A stretch of 15,186 nt of DNA from NCBI GenBank assembly GCA_045613985.1, contig JAZLCA010000047.1:1-15186 (forward strand), read 5' to 3'. Of this stretch, positions 1 through 7,779 are shown piece by piece. A program made the position numbers and the translations under genes. Source of the DNA: SIG644 sp045613985. Its GTDB lineage: Bacteria > Bacillota > Clostridia > Oscillospirales > CAG-272. Within the stretch, counting starts at the first letter, position 1; each line of letters opens with the position of its first letter. The notes beneath the pieces were generated by a model. That model saw only the letters and a program-made list of their open reading frames with translations, did not search any database and was not told the origin of the DNA.

Positions 1-108
1 GTCGTTTTGACTCGGGCTCGCGGTTTGGAATTTTATACCTGCCTGTACCGTCTTGCCCCGAGCGCGTCCGCTCGACGAAGGCGAGGTGGGCTGTGCGAGG
101 CTGTAGAT
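1..108. other. Unassigned left-edge sequence
   Basis: No gene is recognised here. All + strand frames were read and none gives a peptide resembling a known C-terminus. The stretch is GC-richer than what follows and can fold locally: CGAGCG (59-64) pairs with CGCTCG (69-74) around a 4-base loop. A terminator follows directly, so this is probably the 3' end of a + strand transcript that begins left of the window. It could be the tail of a gene or a structured RNA, and the sequence alone does not decide. Confidence 0.3.
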
Positions 109-137
109 GAAGCTGCAAAAAAACAGCTTCCTTTTTT
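109..137 (+). terminator. Intrinsic terminator upstream of dgt
   Basis: A 7-bp perfect stem, GAAGCTG (109-115) with CAGCTTC (124-130), has an A-rich 8-base loop and is followed by C then six T (132-137). This is the standard intrinsic terminator layout on the + strand. It separates whatever lies to the left from the dgt-dnaG-rpoD cluster. Confidence 0.6.
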
Positions 138-265
138 GTTCATGTTGCCCCACCATTTTTTGAAAGAAAAAATTATTTTACAAGAAAAAAAGTATTTCCT
201 CTACCTTTCGCGTATCTTATGTAATGAATTTGACAAAAAATGATGTCGTACGGAGGTATCTCGCC
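138..265. other. AT-rich leader before dgt, no clear promoter
   Basis: This AT-rich stretch lies between the upstream terminator and dgt, so a promoter for the cluster is expected here. Hexamers such as TTGAAA (160-165), TTTACA (177-182), TATCTT (213-218) and TTGACA (229-234) occur. None pairs with a good partner at 16-18 bp, so no promoter is called. A ribosome binding site GGAGG lies at 252-256. Confidence 0.4.
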
Positions 266-1297
266 ATGGCAAACCTGACGGAATCCTATATGCTGCACGA
301 AAAAGAATGGCTCTCGCCCTACGCTGCGCTGACCGCCAATACCCGCGGCCGCCAAAAGCCGTGTGAGGTCAACGACGGCAGAACCGAATACCGCACCGAA
401 TATCAGCGCGACCGCGACCGCATCATCCATTGTCAGGCTTTTCGCCGCCTGATGAACAAAACGCAGGTTTTTCTGGCGCCGTCGGGTGACCACTATCGCA
501 CCCGTCTGACGCATACGCTGGAGGTCACACAGATTGCTCGCACGCTGGCTCGCGCTCTGCGGCTGAACGAGGATCTGACGGAGGCGATCGCCCTCGGTCA
601 CGACTTGGGACACACCCCCTTCGGTCACGCGGGCGAACAGGCGATGCAGCAGTGCTTCGATCCCAAATTCGCTCACTACACCCAGAGTATTCGTGTGGTC
701 GATCTGCTCGAAAAGAACGGTCAAGGCCTCAATCTGACCTGGGAAGTGCGCAACGGCATCGTCAACCATACGGGCGACAGCCGCGCCGCCACGCTGGAGG
801 GCCTTTTGGTCAAGTTCGCTGACCGTATTGCTTATATCAACCACGATATCGACGATGCCTGCCGCGCGGGTATTTTGCAGCTGTCCGATATTCCCTCGGA
901 ATTGCGCGAGGTGCTGGGTGAATCCCACTCGGGACGCATCAATACCATGGTTACCTCCGTCATCCGCTGCAGCCGCGATCAAAACGACATTCAAATGGAG
1001 CCGCAGGTGTACGACGCGACCATGAAGTTGCGTAAGTTTTTGTTTGAAAACGTTTATACCAATCCCGTGGCCAAGTCGCAGGAGGATAAATCTCGTGCGC
1101 TTTTGATTCGCCTGTTCGAATATTACGTGGGGCATCCCGATACCATGCCGGCATTGTACCGCGGTAACATCGAGCGCGATGGCGTAGAGCGTTGCGTGTG
1201 CGATTTCCTCTCGGGCATGACCGACCGTTATGCTATCGAAACCTATAACCAACTGTACGTCCCCCGCGTTTGGCGAGGCATCAGCAGTTCCAATTAA
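266..1297 (+). CDS. dgt: Deoxyguanosinetriphosphate triphosphohydrolase-like protein
   Basis: HD-domain dNTP triphosphohydrolase, 343 residues, which releases tripolyphosphate from dNTPs and helps set the cytoplasmic nucleotide pool. The metal-binding HD tetrad is visible: H83 (in THTLEV), H112-D113 (in GHDLGHTPFGHAGE) and D186 (in KFADRIAY). The family's upstream block RDRDRIIHCQAFRRL is also intact. The ATG at 266 is chosen over the in-frame ATG at 224 because GGAGG at 252-256 sits 9 bases before it, while the earlier start has no such site. Length fits the shorter dGTPase subfamily of Gram-positive bacteria. It is the first gene of the cluster with dnaG 57 bases downstream. Exact nucleotide preference is not readable from sequence; family assignment is secure. 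Confidence 0.95.
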   Translation: MANLTESYMLHEKEWLSPYAALTANTRGRQKPCEVNDGRTEYRTEYQRDRDRIIHCQAFRRLMNKTQVFLAPSGDHYRTRLTHTLEVTQIARTLARALRLNEDLTEAIALGHDLGHTPFGHAGEQAMQQCFDPKFAHYTQSIRVVDLLEKNGQGLNLTWEVRNGIVNHTGDSRAATLEGLLVKFADRIAYINHDIDDACRAGILQLSDIPSELREVLGESHSGRINTMVTSVIRCSRDQNDIQMEPQVYDATMKLRKFLFENVYTNPVAKSQEDKSRALLIRLFEYYVGHPDTMPALYRGNIERDGVERCVCDFLSGMTDRYAIETYNQLYVPRVWRGISSSN

Positions 1298-1340
1298 CAT
1301 ATCGCTGTTATTGGCGATCCTAATTTACTCTTAACCCGAA

Positions 1341-1357
1341 AGGAGGTGCGCTCGTTG
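1341..1357 (+). promoter_or_regulatory. Ribosome binding site that fixes a TTG start for dnaG
   Basis: AGGAGG occupies 1341-1346, and TTG at 1355-1357 follows after 8 bases. An in-frame GTG at 1346 overlaps the AGGAGG itself and so cannot be the start. No ATG is available near the conserved N-terminus, so primase begins at TTG. Confidence 0.85.
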
Positions 1358-3124
1358 ATCGCACGCGAGATTATCGACGATATCGTTGCCCGTAACGACG
1401 TCGAATCTGTCATCAGTTCTTACGTTACGCTCAAACGAGCGGGCTCCAATCTGCAAGGACTTTGTCCCTTCCATAGTGAGAAAAGTCCTTCCTTTACCGT
1501 GTTTCCCAACACCCAGAGCTTTTATTGCTTTGGATGTAACGCGGGCGGAGGAGTGATCACCTTTATCGAAAAAGCGGAAAATCTGGATTTTGTCGGAGCG
1601 GTTGAATTTTTGGCTGCGCGGGCGGGGATTTCCATCCCGCAGGACGGCAAGAGCGCCCAACCCGATGAGATCTCGCGCAGGCGTATTTACGATATGAACC
1701 TCGCGGCGGCTAAATTTTTCCGCGAATGCCTGTTTGATCCCAAAATCGGAGGCGAAGGTATGAAGTACCTTTCGCAGAATCGCGGGCTTTCGGGCGCGAC
1801 CATCAAACATTTTGGTCTTGGCTTTGCTCCCAACAGCTTTAATTTGCTGCATGACCATATGCGGCGGCTTGGGTATACCGACGAGGAGCTGATCAAGGGA
1901 TTCCTTTGCGGTAAAAGCCAAAAAACGGGGCGCGCGTACGATTATTTCCGTAATCGCGTCATGTTTCCCATTATCGATACGTCAGGCAACATCGTGGCCT
2001 TCGGCGGCCGTGTGATGGACGATTCCAAGCCCAAGTACCTGAACTCGTCCGACACTCCCGGCTTTAAAAAGAGCCGCCATCTGTTTGCCCTCAATTTTGC
2101 TCGACATCACGCGGCGGAAACGATGATTTTGTGCGAAGGCTATATGGACGTCATTGCTCTGCACGCGGCCGGATTCGAAAATGCCGTCGCGACGCTGGGA
2201 ACGGCGATTACTGCGGAACAGGCTCGCATTTTTGCCAAATACACCAAAAAGGTGGTCATATCTTACGACAGCGACGAAGCAGGGCAGAGGGCCGCAAATA
2301 AGGCCATGCAGCTTTTGGGCGAGGTCGGGATTGACGTGCGCGTTTTGCGCGTACCTGATGCAAAGGACCCCGATGAATATATCCGAAAATACGGCGCGGA
2401 CAAGTTCCGCCGCGTGCTGGAGGGAAGCAGATCGGGTTTTCAGTATAAATTAGACGCTATTTTAGCAAAATACGATTTGGCACTGCCCGAAGACAAGATA
2501 CGGGCAAGCAACGAGTGTTGCACTCTGATTTCAGGGTATCATTCGGGCGTTGAGCGAGAGGTCTATATCGCGCAGGTGTCAAAACAGCTCGGATTGCCGG
2601 CTGACGTTATTAAGAATCAAGTGGAAATGATATTGCGCCGACGCATCCGCGAGAAGAAAACGGAAGAGCAACGCAAAGCACAGGCCAGCATTCGCCACGT
2701 GGGGGATCGTATCAATCCCGATGCCATCAAGGACGTGCAGGCTGCCTCGGCGGAGGAGACGATACTTGGACTGATGCTGATCTACCCCGAGTATCGCAGT
2801 GCTGCCTCAGACAGTAGCGAAGGCTTGACGAGTGAGGATTTCTTTACCGCTTTTGGCCGTCGTGCGTATGAGGCTATCGTAGACCTGCATCGTTCTCCCG
2901 ACGGATTCAGTCCGCCGATGCTGGAGTCCATGTTCACTCCCGACCAGGTAGGACGGCTGCAACGAATGGAGCAAGGGCGCCGTGCCTTGACGGAAAACGG
3001 TCCGTCGGTCTTTCGGGCGGCTATCGCAACCCTCAAGCAAGCAGGGGAGCGCAGGGCAGCCAGTGAAAACGAAGACGTTGTGTCGGGTATCACGGCCATT
3101 TTGGCAAGAAAATCAAGAAAATAA
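1355..3124 (+). CDS. dnaG: DNA primase
   Basis: Bacterial primase, 589 residues, which makes RNA primers at the replication fork together with the DnaB-type helicase. Domains are in the expected order. The N-terminal CHC2 zinc finger has ligands C37, H40, C58 and C61. The catalytic core contains the TOPRIM motif E261-G-Y-M-D265 and the metal-binding D305-S-D307. From about residue 420 there is a charged linker and a C-terminal helicase-interaction region (about 450-589), less conserved as is usual. The length matches clostridial DnaG. The start is TTG, set by AGGAGG 8 bases upstream. It lies between dgt and rpoD with no terminator on either side, so co-transcription is likely. A rare start codon may lower expression; that is inference. 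Confidence 0.98.
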   Translation: MIAREIIDDIVARNDVESVISSYVTLKRAGSNLQGLCPFHSEKSPSFTVFPNTQSFYCFGCNAGGGVITFIEKAENLDFVGAVEFLAARAGISIPQDGKSAQPDEISRRRIYDMNLAAAKFFRECLFDPKIGGEGMKYLSQNRGLSGATIKHFGLGFAPNSFNLLHDHMRRLGYTDEELIKGFLCGKSQKTGRAYDYFRNRVMFPIIDTSGNIVAFGGRVMDDSKPKYLNSSDTPGFKKSRHLFALNFARHHAAETMILCEGYMDVIALHAAGFENAVATLGTAITAEQARIFAKYTKKVVISYDSDEAGQRAANKAMQLLGEVGIDVRVLRVPDAKDPDEYIRKYGADKFRRVLEGSRSGFQYKLDAILAKYDLALPEDKIRASNECCTLISGYHSGVEREVYIAQVSKQLGLPADVIKNQVEMILRRRIREKKTEEQRKAQASIRHVGDRINPDAIKDVQAASAEETILGLMLIYPEYRSAASDSSEGLTSEDFFTAFGRRAYEAIVDLHRSPDGFSPPMLESMFTPDQVGRLQRMEQGRRALTENGPSVFRAAIATLKQAGERRAASENEDVVSGITAILARKSRK

Positions 3125-3195
3125 ATAAATTACGATACTATAAAAACAATCCGCTGTTGCGGAGGCTACATACTACATAAAAGAAAGGAAAATGT
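3125..3195 (+). other. dnaG-rpoD spacer with small hairpin
   Basis: A 71-base spacer. CCGC (3151-3154) can pair with GCGG (3159-3162) around TGTT, but no T-tract follows, so it is not an intrinsic terminator. AT-rich TATAAA-like bases near 3138-3144 might be part of an internal rpoD promoter, but no good -35 partner is seen. The rpoD ribosome binding site AAAGGA is at 3184-3189. Confidence 0.4.
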
Positions 3196-4296
3196 ATGAA
3201 GAAGGAAACTGCTGCAACGCCCGCGAACGAGACGGAACAGTCTGTCGTCGTGGACGAATTGATGGAAAAAGGTAAAAAGGGACAGCTGACAGAACAGGAG
3301 CTTGCCACGTTGGAAAGCGAGTACGATGACCTGGAGGAATTGTACGAGCGACTGGTAGACAATAACAATTCCTTGCCCGTGGATGCCGAAATGAGCGAAA
3401 TTGAGAACGAAGTCGAGCATTTTGGTGCGGGCGAGAACATGAAGCACATTCTGGAGCAGGAGGGCCTTGCGGTCGATGACCCTGTCCGTATGTATCTCAA
3501 GGAGATCGGTAAGGTTCCGCTGCTGACAGCGGAGCGTGAGCACGAGTTGGCGGAGAGAATGGCCGCCGGTGACGAGGATGCCAAGAGTGAATTGGTGGAG
3601 GCTAACCTGCGTTTGGTCGTTTCCATTGCTAAGAGATACGTTGGAAGAGGAATGTATTTCCTGGATCTGATCCAGGAGGGTAACCTGGGCCTGATGAAGG
3701 CGGTCGATAAGTTTGACCACAGCAAGGGCTTCAAATTCTCGACCTATGCGACTTGGTGGATTCGTCAGGCGATTACCCGCGCGATTGCGGACCAGGCCAG
3801 AACCATCCGTATCCCCGTTCATATGGTAGAGACCATTCACAAGGTGTCGCGCTACTCTCGCCAGATGCTGCAGGAATTGGGCCGCGAGGCAACCCCTGAG
3901 GAGATCGGTGAGAAGATGGGCATGAGCACGGAAAAAGTGCGCGAGATCATGAAGATCGCGCAGGATCCCGTTTCTCTGGAGACGCCGATCGGCGAGGAGG
4001 AGGATAGCCATCTGGGCGATTTCATTCCCGACGACGATACGCCGGCCCCTGCAGATGCTGCTTCCGCGACCATTCTGCGTGAGGTCATTGAACGTGAGCT
4101 GCGCACCCTGACGCCTCGTGAAGAGCACGTTATTAAGCTTCGTTTCGGCCTTTATGACGGACGTACCCGCACCCTGGAAGAGGTTGGTAAGGAGTTTGAT
4201 ATCACCCGCGAGCGTATTCGTCAGATTGAAGCGAAGGCCCTGCGTAAGCTGCGTCACCCCAGCCGCGCTCGCCATCTTCGCGGCTTCTTGAATTGA
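3196..4296 (+). CDS. rpoD: RNA polymerase primary sigma factor RpoD/SigA
   Basis: Housekeeping sigma-70 factor, 366 residues, which directs RNA polymerase to TTGACA/TATAAT promoters such as several found in this window. The N-terminal 75 or so residues are acidic and resemble a short region 1.1. Region 1.2 begins near residue 95 (DDPVRMYLKEIGKVPLLT). Region 2 contains NLRLVVSIAKRYVGRG, the core-binding DLIQEGNLGLMKAVDKF and the -10 recognition helix with STYATWWIRQAITRA. Region 3 follows (RIPVHMVETI). Region 4 (about 304-366) contains LTPREEHVIKLRFGL and the -35 recognition helix with ITRERIRQIEAKALRKLR. All hallmarks of a group 1 sigma are intact. It is the last gene of the dgt-dnaG-rpoD cluster and is followed by a modest terminator. 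Confidence 0.98.
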   Translation: MKKETAATPANETEQSVVVDELMEKGKKGQLTEQELATLESEYDDLEELYERLVDNNNSLPVDAEMSEIENEVEHFGAGENMKHILEQEGLAVDDPVRMYLKEIGKVPLLTAEREHELAERMAAGDEDAKSELVEANLRLVVSIAKRYVGRGMYFLDLIQEGNLGLMKAVDKFDHSKGFKFSTYATWWIRQAITRAIADQARTIRIPVHMVETIHKVSRYSRQMLQELGREATPEEIGEKMGMSTEKVREIMKIAQDPVSLETPIGEEEDSHLGDFIPDDDTPAPADAASATILREVIERELRTLTPREEHVIKLRFGLYDGRTRTLEEVGKEFDITRERIRQIEAKALRKLRHPSRARHLRGFLN

Positions 4297-4300
4297 TTTT

Positions 4301-4323
4301 AACGGTGGAACTTTCGCCGTTTT
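4301..4323 (+). terminator. Probable terminator after rpoD
   Basis: AACGGTGGA (4301-4309) can pair with TTCGCCGTT (4313-4321), using two G-U pairs, around a 3-base loop. Four T (4320-4323) overlap and follow the stem. It lies just after the rpoD stop codon. The short T-tract and wobble pairs make it weaker than the other terminators in this window. Confidence 0.5.
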
Positions 4324-4489
4324 GTCAAACAAAAATAGATGGATTTTTTTGGGACTATTGTACAATAAAATTGGCGTATTGCATCAAATGAAACGAATGA
4401 AATTGTGCATTGAGACGGCGAAATGTTAACGGAGCGTGACTAAAATTTGACGTGCCCGCAAAGGCATTGCCGCCAATCAAAAAAACAAC
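4324..4489. other. Intergenic stretch with a 10-bp palindrome
   Basis: No reading frame or RNA is recognised. Visible structure: the perfect palindrome ATTGTACAAT at 4357-4366, and ACGGCGAAA at 4415-4423, which is complementary to the 3' arm of the rpoD terminator (4312-4320). TGCC (4453-4456) and GGCA (4463-4466) could form a small hairpin. None of these has an assigned role. Confidence 0.35.
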
Positions 4490-4518
4490 TTGACAGAACG
4501 CCGAAAATGTAGTAAAAT
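4490..4518 (+). promoter_or_regulatory. Consensus sigma-A promoter of the lipoprotein gene
   Basis: TTGACA (4490-4495), a 17-bp spacer, then TAAAAT (4513-4518). The predicted transcript starts near 4525 and has a leader of about 55 bases, with a small hairpin (ATATTC 4533-4538, GAATAT 4543-4548). The promoter overlaps an in-frame upstream extension of the gene, which argues against any start before 4580. Confidence 0.85.
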
Positions 4519-4579
4519 ATTAAAGTATAAATATATTCGTGGGAATATGCCCTCGGATACAGTCCAAGGAGGAAGATTT

Positions 4580-6721
4580 ATGAAGAAGAGAGTAGTCAGC
4601 CTGCTTTTGTGTCTTGCGATGATGCTGTCGGCTTGCGCTCTTTGCCTGACCGGATGCGGTAGCAAGGAAGAAGAGGAAGAGAGCAGCAACACGCCCCAAG
4701 CTGACACTGCTGCAACGCTTGTCATGTGGTGTGTTACCGAAAGCGAAAAGACGCTGAATGCAGATGGTGAGCTTGTGTTTGATGAGGAAACGGAAGCTCA
4801 GATGAAGGAGGTCGTCAAGCAGATGACCGCCATCACGCAGTCCAAGCTCAAGACCAAGCTGATCGTAAAATATATGACGATGGACGAATACGCCCAGAGA
4901 CTTGAAGAAGCATTCAAGTGGCAGCAGGATGAGGCCAAGCGCTTGGAGGAAGCTAAGGACAAGGATAAGAATAACAAGGGCGACAAGAACGAGAATCCTG
5001 AAGTAGAAGAGGAAGAAGAGGAAGACGACGGTAAGATCGAGTACGATGAGGACGGCAATCCTATCATCGATACCACCAAGTATCCTGAACTGACTGAAGA
5101 CCAGCTGAAATATCAGGTGGACATCGTTTACATCGCAGGCCGTGATCAGTATATGGATTACATCTCCGGCTACGGCAAGTCCAAGAAGGAGATCGAAAAG
5201 CTGATCGCTGCCGGTAAGGCGGACGAGTATACCTACAAGAAGTGGCTCGCTCCTTTGAACACGACGGATGTTAACAGCGAAGTAAAGAAGATTTCCAGCT
5301 TCGTTTCCAGCTCGCTTCTCAATGCAGTGAAGCAGAAGGGTACCGCTTATGCGATTCCCAACAATAACATCATCGGTGAGTATACTTATATGCTGATCGA
5401 CAAGCAGTTGTTTGACCAGTTCTATCACACCGCCTCGATCGACAGCATTTTCAGCGTAGCTGACCTCGGTCCTTTCCTTGAGGACGTTGCTGCATACGCT
5501 ACGGATGTTTTGCCCATCAATGCTGACGTTAACTACTGCATGAGCATGATCGCTCATTACTGGGATATCCATCCCGAGACGTACGCGGTTACGGGTGATT
5601 TCTCCGTTCTGGGTTACGCCTACAGCAGCACCGACCGCGTTAACCGTGGTGACATCGTTTTGAAGTTTGACAATCTGTTCCAGAACGATACGTATCTGAC
5701 GGCTTTGAGAAACTTGATGGACTTCAAGTACAAGGGTTACTTCGGAACGCCTGCGGAAGGCCAGAAGAGCGCAGTATCCTTCGTTAAGGGTTCGGCTGCC
5801 GATGCCGCTGCGTATGCAGAGGATTACTATACGGTTGTCGTGGATTACCCCTTGGCAACGAGCGATGATATCTACGGCAATATGTTTGGTATCAGCGCAT
5901 ATTCCTCCAATATCAGAAAGAGCATGCAGGTCATCTCGTTGCTCAACACCGACGTTGAGTTCCGCAACCTGTTCCTGTATGGTATTGAGGGTACGAACTA
6001 TACTCGTCACACCGACGGAACCGTTTCCGCCACTTCCTCCAACAAGTATTTGATGGACATCGCCAAGACGGGTAACGAGTTTTTGGCATACGTTCCTGCA
6101 GGTACGGATGCGGCATATTGGGAATATGCAAAACAGCAGAACCGCGAGTCGCTGGTAGATCCGCTGTTGGGCTTTGATTTCTCCACCGTCATCGGTCAGA
6201 AGAACAAAGAAGATAGCCTGCTTGAGAATGAAAGCAATCTGCTGGATCCCGAAAGCAGCGACTACAAGAAGCAGGATGAATATATGATCGAGACGATCGA
6301 TACCGCCCAGATCAAGTTCATTTCTAACTTGTCCGATGCTGTTTGGGAGAGAATCCAGAAGTGCAAGAACGTTGAGCAGTTCGATAAAGAGGTTGAGTTG
6401 CTGTTGGCAAAGGAACTGGATCCTGAGTTGTATCCTGATCTGTGGCGTGCAATGCAGTACGATGTCTTGGCACCCAAGTTTGATCCCGACGGTAAGATCA
6501 GCATCGATCCTGCAACGAAGCAGCCCGTAGTTCTCAACCCCACCATCTCCGCTACCATGGAGCCCACGCCTCGCTATGAGATCGTTAAAGATGAAAATGG
6601 CAACGACGTGGAGCAATTGGTTGGTTCTTACTTTGTATACAAATACCAGATCAATCCCTATCAGCTGTACTACAGATGGCTGAAGGCATACTCCTATCTG
6701 CCCGCAGGCTTTGCCGGCTGA
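4580..6721 (+). CDS. Lipoprotein resembling an ABC-transporter substrate-binding protein
   Basis: A 713-residue exported lipoprotein. The signal peptide starts MKKRVVSLLLCLAMML and ends at the lipobox L23-T-G-C26; a second possible lipobox cysteine is C19. C26 would be lipidated and anchor the protein outside the membrane. An acidic/charged stretch (about 108-160, with E142-E148 consecutive) interrupts the N-terminal part. The region around 417-475 (VVDYPLATSDDIYGNMFGIS, then a block with SLLNTDVEFRNLFLYG) resembles clostridial family 1 extracellular solute-binding proteins. That resemblance is a pattern judgement, and the ligand is unknown. The ATG at 4580 has AAGGAGGAAG just upstream. The gene has its own promoter and terminator and no adjacent permease or ATPase genes. 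Alternative: a cell-envelope lipoprotein that kept the fold but not transport. Confidence 0.75.
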   Translation: MKKRVVSLLLCLAMMLSACALCLTGCGSKEEEEESSNTPQADTAATLVMWCVTESEKTLNADGELVFDEETEAQMKEVVKQMTAITQSKLKTKLIVKYMTMDEYAQRLEEAFKWQQDEAKRLEEAKDKDKNNKGDKNENPEVEEEEEEDDGKIEYDEDGNPIIDTTKYPELTEDQLKYQVDIVYIAGRDQYMDYISGYGKSKKEIEKLIAAGKADEYTYKKWLAPLNTTDVNSEVKKISSFVSSSLLNAVKQKGTAYAIPNNNIIGEYTYMLIDKQLFDQFYHTASIDSIFSVADLGPFLEDVAAYATDVLPINADVNYCMSMIAHYWDIHPETYAVTGDFSVLGYAYSSTDRVNRGDIVLKFDNLFQNDTYLTALRNLMDFKYKGYFGTPAEGQKSAVSFVKGSAADAAAYAEDYYTVVVDYPLATSDDIYGNMFGISAYSSNIRKSMQVISLLNTDVEFRNLFLYGIEGTNYTRHTDGTVSATSSNKYLMDIAKTGNEFLAYVPAGTDAAYWEYAKQQNRESLVDPLLGFDFSTVIGQKNKEDSLLENESNLLDPESSDYKKQDEYMIETIDTAQIKFISNLSDAVWERIQKCKNVEQFDKEVELLLAKELDPELYPDLWRAMQYDVLAPKFDPDGKISIDPATKQPVVLNPTISATMEPTPRYEIVKDENGNDVEQLVGSYFVYKYQINPYQLYYRWLKAYSYLPAGFAG

Positions 6722-6731
6722 TAAGAGATAG

Positions 6732-6774
6732 AAAAGCATCCGCGAAATCCAATGATTTCGCGGATGCTTTTTTT
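6732..6774. terminator. Perfect bidirectional terminator
   Basis: An 18-bp perfect stem: the left arm 6732-6749 (AAAAGCATCCGCGAAATC) is fully complementary to the right arm 6754-6771, with loop CAAT. T runs to 6774 on the + strand, and the complement gives TTTT on the - strand. It sits between the converging ends of the lipoprotein gene and rsmI and can serve both. Confidence 0.92.
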
Positions 6775-6777
6775 ATG

Positions 6778-7689
6778 TTACAGATCTAATACTTGTTGAT
6801 ACACTTCGTTTTTGGATAGATTTCGATCGTGAGCTGCCGCTTTGATGGCGTCGTTCTTGCGCATTCCTTGGGACATATAATGACGGACGTGGTCCGAAAG
6901 GCTCATATCTTGCCAGAACTGTCCGCCCGGCAGGCAAGTGCCGCCCTCAACGACCAGCACGTATTCGCCTCGCGGCTCGTGCATTTGATAGTGGGCAACG
7001 GCCTCGCCAATCGTCGTGCGGTGGATCTCCTCGTTGCGCTTGGTCAATTCGCGGCAAAGAGAAATGCGGCGGTTTTCTCCAAATGCTTCGGCAAGGTCCT
7101 TTAGTGTTGCGCGTAGTTTGTGGGGCGCTTCGTGCAACAGCATGGTGCGCTCTTCTGCTTGCAAGCGAGCCAACTGCTCTCGCCGCTCCGCTTTGTTGAC
7201 AGACAAAAAGCCTTCAAAGCAAAATCTTTTGGTGGGGAGTCCCGACAGTGTCAAAGCATCAATGCCGGCGCAGCAACCGGGGACTCCTGTGACTGCGACG
7301 TTTTCTTGTGCGCACAAGGCTACAAGATCCTCGCCGGGATCGGAGATGGCGGGCGTTCCTGCATCGGTGATCAGGGCGCAGGATTGTCCTTCTTTCAATC
7401 GCTCGATGATCTGCGGACCGCGCTCGCGGCGGTTGTGCTCATGATAAGAGACCATCGGCTTGGATATGCCAAGATAGGCGAGCAATCGCGCGGAATTGCG
7501 GGTGTCCTCGGCGGCGATGAAATCCACGCCAGCGAGTACCTTGATGGCGCGCAACGAAAGATCGTCCAGGTTTCCGATCGGAGTGGCGACAAGATAAAGG
7601 GTGGAAGGCTCGATACGGTTTTTATCTTCCCGCTCCAGCGCCGCCAAAGCGACGGCGGGAATATCGTCAAAAAAAGCGTCAAAACTCAT
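6778..7689 (-). CDS. rsmI: 16S rRNA (cytidine(1402)-2'-O)-methyltransferase
   Basis: Tetrapyrrole-methylase-fold enzyme, 303 residues, which uses S-adenosylmethionine to 2'-O-methylate C1402 of 16S rRNA in the decoding centre. Visible motifs are LYLVATPIGNLDDLSLRA (31-48), AAEDTRNSARLL, the SAM-site loop ALITDAGTPAISDPGEDL (105-122) and VTGVPGCCAGIDALTLSGLP (133-152). In the last, GCCA replaces the commoner GPSA/GPCA. A C-terminal helix-turn-helix-like tail (about 262-303) is present. The ATG at 7689 is used because the reading frame further upstream is only antisense to the amidase gene. This start leaves about 28 residues before the conserved domain and has only a weak GAAG-type ribosome site, so the start is uncertain. 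An in-frame ATG at 7731 is the alternative. Confidence 0.93.
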   Translation of the reverse strand: MSFDAFFDDIPAVALAALEREDKNRIEPSTLYLVATPIGNLDDLSLRAIKVLAGVDFIAAEDTRNSARLLAYLGISKPMVSYHEHNRRERGPQIIERLKEGQSCALITDAGTPAISDPGEDLVALCAQENVAVTGVPGCCAGIDALTLSGLPTKRFCFEGFLSVNKAERREQLARLQAEERTMLLHEAPHKLRATLKDLAEAFGENRRISLCRELTKRNEEIHRTTIGEAVAHYQMHEPRGEYVLVVEGGTCLPGGQFWQDMSLSDHVRHYMSQGMRKNDAIKAAAHDRNLSKNEVYQQVLDL

Positions 7690-7743
7690 GAAAACAATCT
7701 TCTTTCTTGTGAGAATGGGGGCACTCGTCATGCCTTTTTTGCA

Positions 7744-7749
7744 TATAAT
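7744..7749 (+). promoter_or_regulatory. Possible -10 element of the amidase gene
   Basis: TATAAT lies at 7744-7749, 31 bases before the amidase ATG, within the 90-bp gap between the divergent rsmI and amidase starts. No recognisable -35 hexamer lies 16-18 bp upstream, so the call is tentative. The T-rich run just before it may help. Confidence 0.4.
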
Positions 7750-7779
7750 GGCAACAAACGAGAAAAGGGGATGCGACAT

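Noticed and set aside
173..1300. 375-codon - strand frame over dgt
   Set aside because: It is antisense to an intact HD-domain gene and shows no family motif or ribosome site.
3166..4365. 399-codon - strand frame over rpoD
   Set aside because: It is a shadow of the highly conserved sigma gene; the translation is Leu/His-rich without domains.
4520..6739. 739-codon open frame on the - strand, antisense to the whole lipoprotein gene
   Set aside because: It mirrors the lipoprotein gene codon for codon, has no ribosome site or recognisable domain, and the + strand has a clear promoter, lipobox and terminator. The openness comes from codon bias.
7120..7779. In-frame upstream extension of the amidase
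   Set aside because: It is antisense to rsmI. The ribosome site and conserved start IKVYIDQGHN fit ATG 7780.
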